Shown one piece after another: positions 42,505-50,861 of a DNA stretch of 64,000 nt. The notes under the pieces were generated by a model. The model saw nothing but the letters and a program-made list of their open reading frames with translations. It did not search any database and had not been told where the DNA came from. This DNA comes from Frigoribacterium sp. PvP032 (lineage in GTDB: Bacteria; Actinomycetota; Actinomycetes; Actinomycetales; Microbacteriaceae), in contig NZ_JAFIBM010000001.1 in NCBI RefSeq assembly GCF_017833035.1, positions 558,001-622,000 of the forward strand, given 5' to 3'. Within the stretch, counting starts at the first letter, position 1; the number at the start of each line of letters is the position of its first letter. A program made the translations under genes and the position numbers.

Positions 42505-43623
42505 ATGACAACTCAGACCGACCCGACCACGACCACGACCCCGACCCCGACCGACGAGCGGCCGACCCTGCTCCGTGCGGTGCAGGACACCCCCACCAGT
42601 CTCTGGAACGACTCGGCCGACCTCACCGAGCTGGCCGCCTCCATCGAGTTCGGGGCGGTGGGCGCGACCTGCAACCCGGTCATCGCCTACACGGTCATCA
42701 AGAACGACCTCGACACCTGGGCTCCCCGCCTCCGCGAGATCGCCGACGCCAACCCCACCGCGGGCGAGTCCGAGATCGGCTGGCTCGCCGTCGAGCAGCT
42801 GAGCATCGAGGCCGCCGCCCTGCTCGAGGCCGAGTTCGAGGCCTCGGGCGGCCGCAACGGACGCCTGTCGATGCAGACCGACCCTCGCCTGCACCGAGAC
42901 GCCGCCGCGCTCGTCGAGCAGGCCGTGCACTTCTCGTCGCTGGCGAAGAACATCATCGTGAAGATCCCGGCCACCAAGACCGGCATCGAGGCGATGGAGG
43001 AAGCCACCTACCGTGGCGTCAGCATCAACGCGACGGTCTCGTTCACGGTCGCCCAGGCCGTCGCCGTCGGAGCTGCCATCGAGCGCGGCCTCGACCGCCG
43101 CACCGCGGAGGGCATCGAGAACCACGAGTTCGGCTCGGTCGTCACCATCATGGGAGGCCGCCTCGACGACTGGCTGAAGGCGGTCGTCAAGCGCGACCAC
43201 GTCATGATCGACCCCGGCCACCTCGAGTGGGCAGGCGTCGCGGCCCTCAAGAAGGCGCACCACGAGTTCGTCGCCCGCGGCTATCGCTCGCGAGTCCTGT
43301 CGGCCGCGTTCAGGAACCACCTGCAGTGGTCCGAGCTCGTCGGCGGAGACCTCGTGGTGTCGCCTCCGTTCCCGTGGCAGGTCGACATCAACGCCGCCGC
43401 GCTGCCCGTCGAGAACCGCATCGACGTCCCCGTCGACCCCCGGGTGCTCGAGTCGTTGGCCGCGGGGATCCCCGAGGAGTGGCACCGCGCCTACGACGTC
43501 GACGGCATGAGCCTCGACGAGTTCGAGCGCTTCGGCGCGACCGTGCGGACCCTCCGTCAGTTCCTGGAGGCGGACGCCCAGCTCGACGCCCTCGTCCGCG
43601 ACGTGATCGTGCCCGCGATCTGA
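42505..43623 (+). CDS. Transaldolase-family protein of the inositol operon
   Basis: 372 residues. The first 20 residues are Thr/Pro-rich and low-complexity. The barrel then shows SLWNDSADLTELAASIEFG, the transaldolase-like GATCNPVIAY, the Schiff-base Lys153 in NIIVKIPATKTG, and GVSINATVSFTVAQAVAVGA. It lacks the length and C-terminal end of housekeeping transaldolase and sits as the last gene of the iol unit before a terminator. It may act as an aldolase on a phosphorylated inositol catabolite, parallel or alternative to the Cgl0158-type protein; the function is inferred from context only. Confidence 0.85.
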   Translation: MTTQTDPTTTTTPTPTDERPTLLRAVQDTPTSLWNDSADLTELAASIEFGAVGATCNPVIAYTVIKNDLDTWAPRLREIADANPTAGESEIGWLAVEQLSIEAAALLEAEFEASGGRNGRLSMQTDPRLHRDAAALVEQAVHFSSLAKNIIVKIPATKTGIEAMEEATYRGVSINATVSFTVAQAVAVGAAIERGLDRRTAEGIENHEFGSVVTIMGGRLDDWLKAVVKRDHVMIDPGHLEWAGVAALKKAHHEFVARGYRSRVLSAAFRNHLQWSELVGGDLVVSPPFPWQVDINAAALPVENRIDVPVDPRVLESLAAGIPEEWHRAYDVDGMSLDEFERFGATVRTLRQFLEADAQLDALVRDVIVPAI

Positions 43624-43642
43624 TCTGCGGCTGGGGGGCGAA

Positions 43643-43678
43643 GGAGGCGCGGTGTCCGTGGACGGGCACCGCGCCTCC
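43643..43678 (+). terminator. Terminator of the inositol operon
   Basis: GGAGGCGCGGTG at 43643-43654 pairs perfectly with CACCGCGCCTCC at 43667-43678 around a 12-nt loop, 20 bp after the transaldolase-like stop. Confidence 0.75.
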
Positions 43679-43718
43679 TCGTGTCGGGCCTGGCACCTTG
43701 GTTCGATTTTTGTTAGTA

Positions 43719-43728
43719 TGTCCTTACA
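43719..43728 (+). promoter_or_regulatory. Candidate IolR (GntR) site before the tautomerase
   Basis: TGTCCTTACA in an unusually AT-rich stretch (about 43704-43734), 25 bp before the tautomerase ATG. It shares TGTCCT with the site at the inositol promoter and resembles the GntR-gene site at 44992-45001. Confidence 0.5.
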
Positions 43729-43753
43729 TTTGACCGACGGTAAGGAACCCCAC

Positions 43754-44173
43754 ATGCCCCTCGTCCGCATCGACCTGATGACCGGCCGCACCCCCGAGCA
43801 GATCACCGCGATCGCCGACGCGATCCACGAGGCGATCGTCGAGGTGTACGGCATCCCGGTCCGAGACCGCTTCCAGGTCGTCAACGAGCTGCCCGCGGGG
43901 CGCATCGTCGCCGAGGACGCGGGGCTCGGCTTCGAGCGCACCGGCAGCGTCGTGATGATCCAGATCTTCACCCAGCGCGGCCGCAGCGACGAGACGAAGC
44001 AGGCCCTCTACGCGCGCATCGCCGCCGGGCTCGAGGCGGCCGGCGTGGCGGGCGAGGACGTCTTCATCGGCTATGTCGAGAACGGGCCGCAAGACTGGTC
44101 GTTCGGCTTCGGCGTCGCCCAGTACATGAACGGCGAGCTGAAGGTCCCCGCCGCGGCCCCCGACCTCGGCTGA
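43754..44173 (+). CDS. Tautomerase superfamily protein
   Basis: 139 residues from ATG 43754. The start is fixed by the family, whose catalytic residue is the Pro exposed by Met removal (M-P-L-V-R-I-D). Further landmarks are EQITAIADAIHEAIVEVYGI, RFQVVNELPAG and VMIQIFTQRGRSDETKQALYARI. This resembles the two-domain-length tautomerase group rather than the 60-residue 4-oxalocrotonate type. Its own promoter holds a 10-mer like that of the iol promoter, and the GntR gene is its convergent neighbour, so it may belong to the inositol regulon, perhaps interconverting an enol intermediate. Confidence 0.87.
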   Translation: MPLVRIDLMTGRTPEQITAIADAIHEAIVEVYGIPVRDRFQVVNELPAGRIVAEDAGLGFERTGSVVMIQIFTQRGRSDETKQALYARIAAGLEAAGVAGEDVFIGYVENGPQDWSFGFGVAQYMNGELKVPAAAPDLG

Positions 44174-44214
44174 CCGAGACCCGGCCCCGGACGCTGTCGA
44201 TGCGGCCTCGGACG

Positions 44215-44970
44215 CTACTTGTCGACGAGGGTGATCGAGAACGAGTAGAGGTCGGGCCGATAGCAGTGGTGCCCGACCTCGACGGCTCGGCCCGAGGCGT
44301 CGTAGGCGGTGCGGGTCATCGTCAGCACGGCGCCCCGGGGCTCGATCTCCAGCAGCTGGGCCTCGTCCCCGTGGGCGGCCCGGGCGCCGATGTTCTGCTT
44401 CGCGACCCGCATCGTCACGCCGTGGGAGCGAAGGAGCTGATAGAGGCCACGGGCCGCGAGATCGGCGTCGGAGAACGGCGCGAGGTCGAGGGGCAGGTAG
44501 TTCTCGAGGATCGCGACGGGCACGTCGTCTGCCAGGCGGAGTCGGCGGACGTGGCTCACCTGAGCACCTGTCTCGACGCCCAGTGCGGTCGCCGTCTTCT
44601 CGTCCGCGGGGGTGATGTCGTGCGTGAGGAGGCGTGTCGTCGGTGACTGACCGGTCTGGGCGAGGTCCTCGAACAAGCTCGTCAGCTCGACGTTGCGCGT
44701 GACCGGCCCGTGCACCACCTGCGTCCCGATGCCCCGTCGACGGACGACGAGGCCCTTGTCGACGAGCTCCTGGATGGCCCGGCGGATGGTCGGGCGAGAC
44801 AGGCCGAGCCTCTCGCCGAGCCCGACCTCGTTCTCGAGCCGCGCACCGGCGGGCAGCTGACCGCTCAGGATCGAGGCCTCGAGGCGAGTGGAGATCTGGT
44901 ACCAGAGAGGCACCGGGCCGCCTCTGTCCAGGTCAGCGAAGAGGTCGTCGGGAAGAGTCGTGTCTGTCAT
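44215..44970 (-). CDS. GntR/HutC-family regulator with UTRA domain, probable inositol regulator
   Basis: 251 residues from ATG 44970; GTG 44979 possible. N-terminal wHTH: WYQISTRLEASILSGQLPAG, RLENEVGLGERLGLSRPTIR and AIQELVDKGLVVRRRGIGTQ. The UTRA ligand domain follows (about 90-245), with RRLRLADDVPVAILENYLPL and TMTRTAYDASGRAVEVGHHC. UTRA domains bind small metabolites, often sugar phosphates. It sits at the end of the inositol gene group, and candidate operators lie at its own promoter, at the tautomerase and at the iol promoter. I infer an IolR-like repressor. Confidence 0.88.
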   Translation of the reverse strand: MTDTTLPDDLFADLDRGGPVPLWYQISTRLEASILSGQLPAGARLENEVGLGERLGLSRPTIRRAIQELVDKGLVVRRRGIGTQVVHGPVTRNVELTSLFEDLAQTGQSPTTRLLTHDITPADEKTATALGVETGAQVSHVRRLRLADDVPVAILENYLPLDLAPFSDADLAARGLYQLLRSHGVTMRVAKQNIGARAAHGDEAQLLEIEPRGAVLTMTRTAYDASGRAVEVGHHCYRPDLYSFSITLVDK

Positions 44971-44991
44971 CTGCTGCACCGCCCCAGGTCA

Positions 44992-45001
44992 TGTCGTGAC
45001 A
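44992..45001. promoter_or_regulatory. Candidate GntR self-operator
   Basis: TGTCGTGACA, TGTC and GACA around a 2-nt centre, 22 bp upstream of the GntR start. It resembles the 10-mers at 31578 and 43719. Confidence 0.45.
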
Positions 45002-45088
45002 ACCCTACGGGTCGATCTTCGCCGTGCGGGCGGACTGGCCGGGCGGGCCCGCTTCGGGCGGCCGAGCCGCGCCGCCACGGGGTGACGA

Positions 45089-46060
45089 TCACGGCTGACG
45101 ACCCGGGCCTCGCGAGTCGCGCAGCCGCCGTGCCAGCTCCTGCCCTGCCTCGACGAGAGCCGGCGGCCCCTCGAGCGTCAGGTCCGCGTCGAACCCGGCG
45201 AACCGGGCCGCGAGGGCACGCCACGACCACGAGCCCGTCGTGAGCCTCGTGCGGCCGTCGTCCTGCTGCTCGACGAGCGCGTCGGCGTCGACGTAGGGCA
45301 CGACCTCGCGAGCGGGGAGGTCGAGCAGTGCCGTGCCGACGCAGGGCCAGGAGGCGTCGGTCGACCCCCGGAACCGCGCCGCGACGAAGGCGACCAGGTC
45401 GTCCCCGGGCACGGGGCGCCGGCTGAACGACCGGCGCGTGGCCGACCGCGGGTGCATCCTGTCGACGCGGTAGGTGCGCCAGTCGGCCGCGGCGGGCGCC
45501 CATGCCAGGAGGTACCACCGGCCGTTGCTCGTGACGACGGCGTGCGGCTCGACCGAGAGCGGCGGGCGGACCTCAGCCTCTCCCCAGGCGGGCGCGTAGT
45601 CGAAGCGCAGCACCTCGTGGGCGGTGGTCGCCTCGATCACCGCGACCAGCACCTCCGGGTCGACGACCACCGACGACGGCGTGCTGAGGACCTCGATCGA
45701 GTCCATCCGGTGCCGCAGCCGAGACGGCATCACCTGCCGCACGGTGCCGAGTGCACGAGCCGCCGCCTCGCCGATGGCGGTGCCGGAGGCGGGCGCCACC
45801 GCGAGGGCGAGCGCGACGGCCACGGCCTGGTCGTCGTCGAAGAGCAGGGGCGGCAGCTCGGCCCCCGCCGACAAGCGGTAGCCGCCGGCCGGCCCCCGCA
45901 GGGTCGCCACCGTGTAGCCCAGCTCGCGCAGGCGCTCGACGTCGCGGCGGACCGTGCGGGGGCTCACGCCGAGCCGCTCTGCCAGGAACGTCGCCGAGCT
46001 CTCCTGTCGCGCCTGCAGCAGCGAGAGGAGCGTGAGGATCCGCGAGGAGGGGCTGGTCAC
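45089..46060 (-). CDS. WYL-domain transcriptional regulator (YafY type)
   Basis: 323 residues from GTG 46060. N-terminal DeoR-like wHTH: RILTLLSLLQARQESSATFL, AERLGVSPRTVRRDVERLRE and GPAGGYRLSAGAELPPLLFD. The WYL domain is recognised by EPHAVVTSNGRWYLLAWAPA and DWRTYRVDRM. The ligand is unknown; WYL domains sense nucleotides or other small molecules. It is divergent from the VOC-domain gene at 46170, and a perfect 10-bp inverted repeat (46079-46103) lies just upstream of its start, so it probably controls itself and that gene. Confidence 0.92.
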   Translation of the reverse strand: MTSPSSRILTLLSLLQARQESSATFLAERLGVSPRTVRRDVERLRELGYTVATLRGPAGGYRLSAGAELPPLLFDDDQAVAVALALAVAPASGTAIGEAAARALGTVRQVMPSRLRHRMDSIEVLSTPSSVVVDPEVLVAVIEATTAHEVLRFDYAPAWGEAEVRPPLSVEPHAVVTSNGRWYLLAWAPAAADWRTYRVDRMHPRSATRRSFSRRPVPGDDLVAFVAARFRGSTDASWPCVGTALLDLPAREVVPYVDADALVEQQDDGRTRLTTGSWSWRALAARFAGFDADLTLEGPPALVEAGQELARRLRDSRGPGRQP

Positions 46061-46078
46061 GTTCTGATGGTCGCACCG

Positions 46079-46103
46079 GATGCGGTCACGATCTGACCGC
46101 ATC
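46079..46103. promoter_or_regulatory. Inverted-repeat operator between the WYL regulator and VOC gene
   Basis: GATGCGGTCA (46079-46088) and TGACCGCATC (46094-46103), perfect 10-bp arms around a 5-nt centre. Located 19 bp before the WYL-regulator start and 67 bp before the VOC start. Confidence 0.75.
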
Positions 46104-46169
46104 GGGGTGGAGAGTCGCCTTCGACGCAGGACTCACCACCGAGGACCGCGCGACGACGAGGAGACAGAC

Positions 46170-46595
46170 ATGACCATCTCGACCACCCCGCACCTCAACT
46201 TCGACGGCGACGCCCGCCAGGCTCTCGACTTCTGGGCCGCCGCACTCGGCACCGAGGCGACCGCCATGACCTACGGACAGATGGGCGCCTCCGACGACCC
46301 GGCGTGGGCGGACCGCATCGTCTGGGGGCAGGTCGAGACTTCGAGCGGAGTCCGGGTCATGGCGTTCGACGTCTGGCCGCACCAGGAGTACGACCAGGGG
46401 ACGAACTCGTCCTACGTCTACCTCAGCGGCGACGACGCGGCCGAGATCACGGCGGTGTGGGAGGGGCTCGTCGACGGGGCCGAGATCAGGCAGCCGCTGG
46501 GCGCCTCCGCGTGGTCGCCGTTGGCGGGGCAGCTCCGCGACCGGTTCGGGGTCGTGTGGGCGCTCGACGTCCGGGCTCCGCAGCTGGGGGCCTGA
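46170..46595 (+). CDS. PhnB-like VOC/glyoxalase-fold protein
   Basis: 141 residues from ATG 46170, with GAGGAGA upstream. The fold is the PhnB/3-demethylubiquinone methyltransferase-like VOC subfamily: STTPHLNFDGDARQALDFWA, YGQMG, and SAWSPLAGQLRDRFGVVWAL at the C-terminus. Members often act as small metalloenzymes or binding proteins of unknown substrate. The gene is divergent from the WYL regulator and shares its palindromic operator, so the pair is probably a sensor and its target. Confidence 0.9.
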   Translation: MTISTTPHLNFDGDARQALDFWAAALGTEATAMTYGQMGASDDPAWADRIVWGQVETSSGVRVMAFDVWPHQEYDQGTNSSYVYLSGDDAAEITAVWEGLVDGAEIRQPLGASAWSPLAGQLRDRFGVVWALDVRAPQLGA

Positions 46596-46606
46596 CGGGA
46601 GGCGGG

Positions 46607-47350
46607 CTACTCGCTGACGCTGTCGCTCTCGCCCGCGAGCTCGCCGCCGTCGATCACGAACTCGGCTCCGGTCTGGAAGCTGGACTCGTCGCTGGCCAGG
46701 TAGACGACGAGGTTCGACACCTCCTGGGGCTCACCGATGCGGTGCAGGGCGCCGAGCTGGTCGCCGAGCTCGAGGCCGTCGGTCATCGGGGTGCGGATGA
46801 CGCCGGGGTGCACGGAGTTCGAGCGGACGTTCGCCGAGCCGAGCTCGAGCGCGACCGACTTGGTGAGCCCGCGGAGGGCGAACTTCGAGGCCACGTAGCC
46901 GTGCAGCGCCGTGGTGCCCTGCAGCCCTGCGGTGGAGGAGATGTTGACGATGCTCGACGGGGCGGACGCGACCAGCGCCTCCTTCGCCGCGGTGATGCCG
47001 ATGAAGGCTCCCGTGACGTTGATGCCGAGGATGAGGTTCCACTGGTCGAGCGTGTACGTGCCGAGGCGGCCGAAGTTGACGATGCCGGCGTTGTTCACGA
47101 GCACGTTGAGGCCGCCGAACTCGCTGACGGCGGTGGCGACGGCCGCCTCCCAGTCGCCAGGCGAGGTCACGTCGAGGTGCACGTAGCGCGCGGCGTCGCC
47201 GAGCTCGTCTGCCAGGGCGCGGCCCTCGTCGTCGAGCAGGTCGCCGATGACGACCTTGCCTCCCTCGGCCACGATCGCACGGGCGTGCGAGGCGCCCATG
47301 CCTCGCGCGCCTCCGCTGATGAGGGCGATCTTGCTGGTCAGTCTGTCCAT
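46607..47350 (-). CDS. Short-chain dehydrogenase/reductase
   Basis: 247 residues from ATG 47350, with AAAGGAG upstream. Complete SDR catalytic set: SGGARGMGASHA at 12-23, NNAG at 86-89, Ser139 in NISSTAG, and Tyr152 with Lys156 in YVASK. The C-terminal EPQEVSNLVVYLASDESSFQ and TGAEFVIDGG are typical. Sequence resembles 3-alpha/20-beta-hydroxysteroid dehydrogenase-type SDRs, but the substrate is unknown. It lies 11 bp convergent with the VOC gene end and has no obvious operon partner. Confidence 0.93.
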   Translation of the reverse strand: MDRLTSKIALISGGARGMGASHARAIVAEGGKVVIGDLLDDEGRALADELGDAARYVHLDVTSPGDWEAAVATAVSEFGGLNVLVNNAGIVNFGRLGTYTLDQWNLILGINVTGAFIGITAAKEALVASAPSSIVNISSTAGLQGTTALHGYVASKFALRGLTKSVALELGSANVRSNSVHPGVIRTPMTDGLELGDQLGALHRIGEPQEVSNLVVYLASDESSFQTGAEFVIDGGELAGESDSVSE

Positions 47351-47569
47351 GAGTGGCTCCTTTGCCATCGGGTGTGCGTGGTGCGGGTTCGCGAGCGTCT
47401 GTGCTCTGCGTGTCTCGGCAGGTGTCGCGTTGAGCGACGGGTGTTGCCGTGCCACGAGAGTAGCGACCGAACCGTCGCGTTCGCTGAGGATGCCTCGACG
47501 GTGTGGCGTACTTCGCCGGCCGGAGGGCATGCTGATGCCGGACGCGACCGATACATGAAGGGCTCCGCG

Positions 47570-47785
47570 ATGGAACTGACGAAGTCTGACGATCCCGAGG
47601 AGGTGCACCTGACGCTGTCGCGGGCCGAGTTCGACATGATCTCGGGCTGTGTGATGGCGGCGATCCAGGAGGTGCCCGACTGGGAGTTCTCGAGTCGACT
47701 GCCCGGCGACGTGGACGCGGCGCGCGCCGTGCGGAACTCTCTCTGGGGCGTCCACGACCAGCTGCCGCCGCGAGGCGTGGTCTAG
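47570..47785 (+). CDS. Small hypothetical protein, 71 aa
   Basis: 71 residues from ATG 47570, with GAAGGG 8 nt upstream; an in-frame ATG at 47555 is possible. The sequence MELTKSDDPEEVHLTLSRAE is followed by a Trp/Phe-rich middle (VPDWEFSSRLPGD) and a short basic end. No membrane segment, and I do not recognise the family. Codon use is like that of real genes here, and the ribosome-binding site supports expression. Confidence 0.65.
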   Translation: MELTKSDDPEEVHLTLSRAEFDMISGCVMAAIQEVPDWEFSSRLPGDVDAARAVRNSLWGVHDQLPPRGVV

Positions 47786-47799
47786 CGGCCGATCGCCGC

Positions 47800-47805
47800 T
47801 AGGGT
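47800..47805 (+). promoter_or_regulatory. Leaderless-type -10 element before the 94-aa gene
   Basis: TAGGGT, then exactly 6 nt, then the ATG at 47812. No ribosome-binding site lies between. Confidence 0.5.
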
Positions 47806-47811
47806 CACTCC

Positions 47812-48096
47812 ATGCACGAGCCCGTCCACGTCGCCGTCCTCGAGGACCAGAAGGTCTGGGGCATGATCCCGCGTGAGCTCGCGGACACCGCGGGGAAGGT
47901 CTCGTGGCTGCTGGCTCTGGGGTTCGGCATCGCCGCGATCGTGTCTGGGCAGTGGTGGTTCCTGGCGGGGAGCGCGCTCGCCGTCGTCAACTCGCTCGCG
48001 CTGCAGGCACTCGCGTCGTACCTGCGCGAGCTGGCCTACGCGAATGCTGACCTTCTCGACGACCAGCCGGGCGCAGGGGACGTTCCGCGCGAGTGA
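47812..48096 (+). CDS. Small two-helix membrane protein, 94 aa
   Basis: 94 residues. Cytosolic-looking N-terminus (MHEPVHVAVLEDQKVWGMIP), then two hydrophobic segments, VSWLLALGFGIAAIVSG and WWFLAGSALAVVNSLALQAL, and an acidic C-terminus. No family recognised. TAGGGT lies 6 nt before ATG, so translation is probably leaderless. The palindromic repeat copy 2 starts 8 bp after the stop and could act as terminator. Confidence 0.7.
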   Translation: MHEPVHVAVLEDQKVWGMIPRELADTAGKVSWLLALGFGIAAIVSGQWWFLAGSALAVVNSLALQALASYLRELAYANADLLDDQPGAGDVPRE

Positions 48097-48103
48097 TGCA
48101 CCC

Positions 48104-48169
48104 TGTCGCATCGTGTTCCGAGCATCGCGTCTCGCTGTAACTCGAAGTGATGCACGGAACGTGATGCGC
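48104..48169. repeat. Palindromic intergenic repeat, copy 2
   Basis: Left arm starting TGTCGCATCGTGTTCCGAGC (48104 onward) and right arm ending GGAACGTGATGCGCC (to about 48169) form a long imperfect inverted repeat around CTCGCTGTAACTCGA. Arms and order match the element at 4281-4350. It lies between convergent genes (ends at 48096 and 48217). Confidence 0.72.
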
Positions 48170-48216
48170 CGGGCCTGCGCGCGGGCGCTCGGGCGTGGAC
48201 GCGGCCCGCGCGGCCG

Positions 48217-48738
48217 TCACTGCTCGGTCAGGGCCGCCGCGTACGCCTTCACCGAGCGGTGGTACCGCGGCAGGGTCGGCTCGAGCGCCTCGATCGCGAC
48301 CCTGAGCGCCTCGTCCGCGCGGCCGGCGCTGTGCAGCGCGAACGCGAGGAACACCCTCGGCGCGGCCCCGGTGGCGGGGTGCTCGGGGGCGTCACGCAAC
48401 ATCGCGATCGCCTCGTCGAGCCGGCCGAGGTTGCGAAGGGTGGAGGCGTGCTGCACCACCAGCTGCGCGGCCCGAGCCGGGTCGGCCGTGTCGAGACCCG
48501 CTGCGGTCGCCGCCGCGTAGTGGATGTCGGCCGCCGCCTCCTGCCCGCCCGAGTCGTGGGCGCCGCCCAGCTCGAACGAGCCCAGGGCCGGGTGGGGCGC
48601 AGCGGCCGCCAGCGCCTCCATCTGCGTGATCCGCTGCTCGTCGTCGATCTCGGTGTCGGCCCAGAGGGCGGCGACGCGGACTTCCCAGTCGTGGATGCTC
48701 ATCCGGTCGTCGGTTCTTATCCGGTCGTCGGTGCTCAT
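48217..48738 (-). CDS. Tetratricopeptide-repeat-like protein
   Basis: 173 residues. The N-terminus has a tandem TDDRIRTDDRM, made by a 24-bp repeat in the DNA; ATG 48702 is an alternative start. The body is helical and TPR-like: HDWEVRVAALWADTEIDDEQ, LGSFELGGAHDSGG, AAQLVVQHASTLRNLGRLDE and FLAFALHSAGRADEALRVAI. Function is unknown, presumably protein-protein interaction in the cytoplasm. TAGCCT lies 6 nt before ATG 48738, favouring a leaderless start there. Confidence 0.8.
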   Translation of the reverse strand: MSTDDRIRTDDRMSIHDWEVRVAALWADTEIDDEQRITQMEALAAAAPHPALGSFELGGAHDSGGQEAAADIHYAAATAAGLDTADPARAAQLVVQHASTLRNLGRLDEAIAMLRDAPEHPATGAAPRVFLAFALHSAGRADEALRVAIEALEPTLPRYHRSVKAYAAALTEQ

Positions 48739-48744
48739 ACGCCG

Positions 48745-48750
48745 AGGCTA
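48745..48750 (-). promoter_or_regulatory. Leaderless-type -10 element before the TPR-like gene
   Basis: On the minus strand TAGCCT, then 6 nt, then ATG 48738. It overlaps the end of the MFS gene (stop at 48748), so the promoter lies within the upstream coding sequence. Confidence 0.45.
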
Positions 48751-50232
48751 GGGCGTGCGGCCCGTCTCGAGGCGGACCGCCCCGCGCTCCATCAGTCGCC
48801 ACGACCCGCCCGCCAGAGGTGTGAGCGTCACCGCCACGTAGACCGCCGTGACGATGCCGAAGGCGACGGCGAGGCCGATGGTGTCGGCGGCGACACCTCC
48901 GAGGAGGGCTCCGAACGGGACCCCGGCCCAGGCTCCCGCGTTGAGGAGGCCGAACACGCGGCCGCGCAGGTGCTCGGGCACCCGCTCGAGCTCGACCGTC
49001 GCGAGGATCGGGTTGAGCGCGCCCGCCGCCAGCCCCGACAGAGCGGTCGCGGCGACCAGCACGGGCAGCGGGGCGCCCAGCGCGAACGCCAGGCTCGAGG
49101 GGCCGCCAGCCAGCGCGAAGCAGAGCGCGAACGTGATGCGCCGCGGCACCCGGTGCGCGACGAAGCCGAACGCGACGTTGCCGAGCAGGGCGCAGCCGCC
49201 CATGGTCGCGACCAGCAGCCCGAGGCTCGCCGCGCCTCCTAGTCGGTCGCTGGCGTACAGGGGCAGCAGGGTCGATCCGCGCGCCGCGTCGAGGAGGTTC
49301 GTCACCAGCACCAGCGCCACGATCAGCCGCATCAGGGGGTCGCGGACGACGAAGCGGGCTCCCTCGGCGAGGTCCTGCCAGTAGGAGGCGCGGGCCGGCT
49401 CGGTGTTGTCGCTGCGGCTGCGGCCGCGGCTGCGGCCGCGACTGCGGCGGCCGGGCCCCGTAGCGCGCTCGCCAGCGGGCGCTGCGGGGTGGGTGCCCGC
49501 CGTGCTGGCTGATCCGTCACGGGACGGATCAGGCCCAGGGACCAGCGTCCAGGTCAGCACCGCCGAGACGGCGAAGGTCGCCGCGTTGACGAACAGCGAC
49601 GGGATCGGCCCGACGGCGGCGACGAGCAGGCCGGCCAGCGACGCCCCGATCAGCTTCGCGAAGCGCTCGGAGCCGTCGAGCAGGCCGACGCTCCGCTCGA
49701 TGCGGATGCCGGCGCGCTCGGTGAGGCCGGGCAGCATCACGCGACGCGCGGTCTGGCCGGGGGTGTCGAGCAGACCAGCGACGAAGACGAGCGCCAGCAG
49801 CGCCCAGAACGGCAGGCCGACGGTCGACGCCAGCACCGGCATCGCCAGCACGGAGGCGCCGCTCACGACGTCCGCCACGATCGCGGCGCGACGATGGCCG
49901 ACCCGGTCGACGACGACTCCGCCGAGCGGTCCGCCGATGATCACCGGCGCGGTCGCGAAGGCCGCGGCGACGCCGATCTCGACCCCGGAGCCGCCCAGTG
50001 CGAGGACGTAGAAGGGGACCGCGAACGCCGTGACGACGTTGCCCGTCTGCGAGATCGCGTGGGCGGCGACGAGGGCCGAGAGGGCGGTGCGGGAGGCGCG
50101 GGTCGGGGTGCGCGGGCTGGCCGGGCCGGCCGGGCTGGCCGGGGTGGTCGGTCGGGCTGTGGCGGTGTCGGTGTCGGGCTCGCCGGGATGGGGTGAGGCT
50201 GCCGTCTCGGTGCGGGGCGCGTCCTCGGTCAC
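48748..50232 (-). CDS. MFS transporter (MFS_3/enterobactin-exporter-like)
   Basis: 494 residues from GTG 50232, overlapping the ArsR-family stop by 4 bp. The first 45 residues are Thr/Pro/Ala-rich and disordered; about 12 helices follow. The loop after helix 2 reads GGPLGGVVVDRVGHRRAAIV. The central cytoplasmic loop contains a repeated Arg-Ser-Arg-Gly tract (GRRSRGRSRGRSRS), an unusual basic insertion of low complexity. The C-terminal half resembles tetracycline/macrolide-type exporters (PEHLRGRVFGLLNAGAWAGV). It is coupled to the ArsR regulator, suggesting drug or metabolite efflux controlled by that protein. Confidence 0.88.
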   Translation of the reverse strand: MTEDAPRTETAASPHPGEPDTDTATARPTTPASPAGPASPRTPTRASRTALSALVAAHAISQTGNVVTAFAVPFYVLALGGSGVEIGVAAAFATAPVIIGGPLGGVVVDRVGHRRAAIVADVVSGASVLAMPVLASTVGLPFWALLALVFVAGLLDTPGQTARRVMLPGLTERAGIRIERSVGLLDGSERFAKLIGASLAGLLVAAVGPIPSLFVNAATFAVSAVLTWTLVPGPDPSRDGSASTAGTHPAAPAGERATGPGRRSRGRSRGRSRSDNTEPARASYWQDLAEGARFVVRDPLMRLIVALVLVTNLLDAARGSTLLPLYASDRLGGAASLGLLVATMGGCALLGNVAFGFVAHRVPRRITFALCFALAGGPSSLAFALGAPLPVLVAATALSGLAAGALNPILATVELERVPEHLRGRVFGLLNAGAWAGVPFGALLGGVAADTIGLAVAFGIVTAVYVAVTLTPLAGGSWRLMERGAVRLETGRTP

Positions 50233-50843
50233 GCGCCCGCGCCTCCTGGGCGGCGGTAGGCCTGGTAGACGACGGTGACCGGCTCGGCCCCGTCGTCGGC
50301 GGCGGGATCGTGCGCGGCGCTCGCGTCGAGCCAGCGGGCGACGACGGACTCGAGGTCGGCGCGCAGGGCGGCCAGCTCGGCGGAGGTGAGGCGGAGGCTG
50401 CGGTCGCCGGACGCCGCCGCGGCGACCCACTCGCGCGGCAGGGTCGGCGACTCGTCGACGTACTCGACGTAGCGCGCGGCGTAGGTGTGCGCGATCTGCC
50501 TCTGCAGCGCGGCCGACGCCCTGAGCTGGTCGGGGTCGTCGAGGAGGTCGGCCGGCTCCCACGAGGTGACCGACGTCGTGGCCTGCCACCAGCGCTCGCG
50601 GCGGTCGGCGCTCTGCGGCTCGGCCGGCTGGATCAGGTCGATCGACGCCAGCTTGGACAGGTGGTAGCTGACCGTGCCCGGCGCCTCGTCGACCACGTCG
50701 CCGAGCTGCGCCGCGGTCTGTGGGCCGCGCTCGCGCAGCATGCCGAGGAGGCGCAGCCGCGTCGGGTGGGCCAGCACCCGCATCGAGGCGGCGTCGGTGA
50801 GGAGGGAGCGGGTGGTGTCGCGGGGTGTGCTGCTGGGGACCAT
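50229..50843 (-). CDS. ArsR-family regulator with helical C-terminal domain
   Basis: 204 residues from ATG 50843. The wHTH is HPTRLRLLGMLRERGPQTAA, QLGDVVDEAPGTVSYHLSKL and IDLIQPAEPQS. No Cys metal-binding set is visible in the recognition helix, so it is probably not a metal sensor. The C-terminal half (about 90-200) is helical with a polar ladder, as in ArsR proteins that sense other ligands. TACCGT lies 6 nt before ATG and two CAA-N6-TTG boxes at 50862-50887 form a candidate operator. It is coupled to the MFS gene. Confidence 0.87.
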   Translation of the reverse strand: MVPSSTPRDTTRSLLTDAASMRVLAHPTRLRLLGMLRERGPQTAAQLGDVVDEAPGTVSYHLSKLASIDLIQPAEPQSADRRERWWQATTSVTSWEPADLLDDPDQLRASAALQRQIAHTYAARYVEYVDESPTLPREWVAAAASGDRSLRLTSAELAALRADLESVVARWLDASAAHDPAADDGAEPVTVVYQAYRRPGGAGA

Positions 50844-50849
50844 GGGGCA

Positions 50850-50855
50850 ACGGTA
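50850..50855 (-). promoter_or_regulatory. Leaderless-type -10 element before the ArsR gene
   Basis: On the minus strand TACCGT, 6 nt, ATG 50843. The two-box operator lies 7 bp further upstream, in the -20 to -45 region. Confidence 0.5.
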
Positions 50856-50861
50856 GGTGCA

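Noticed and set aside
48104-48169. Possible attachment site or integron element shared with 4281-4350
   Set aside because: No integrase, recombinase or tRNA lies near either copy; the internal palindrome fits a REP-like repeat better.
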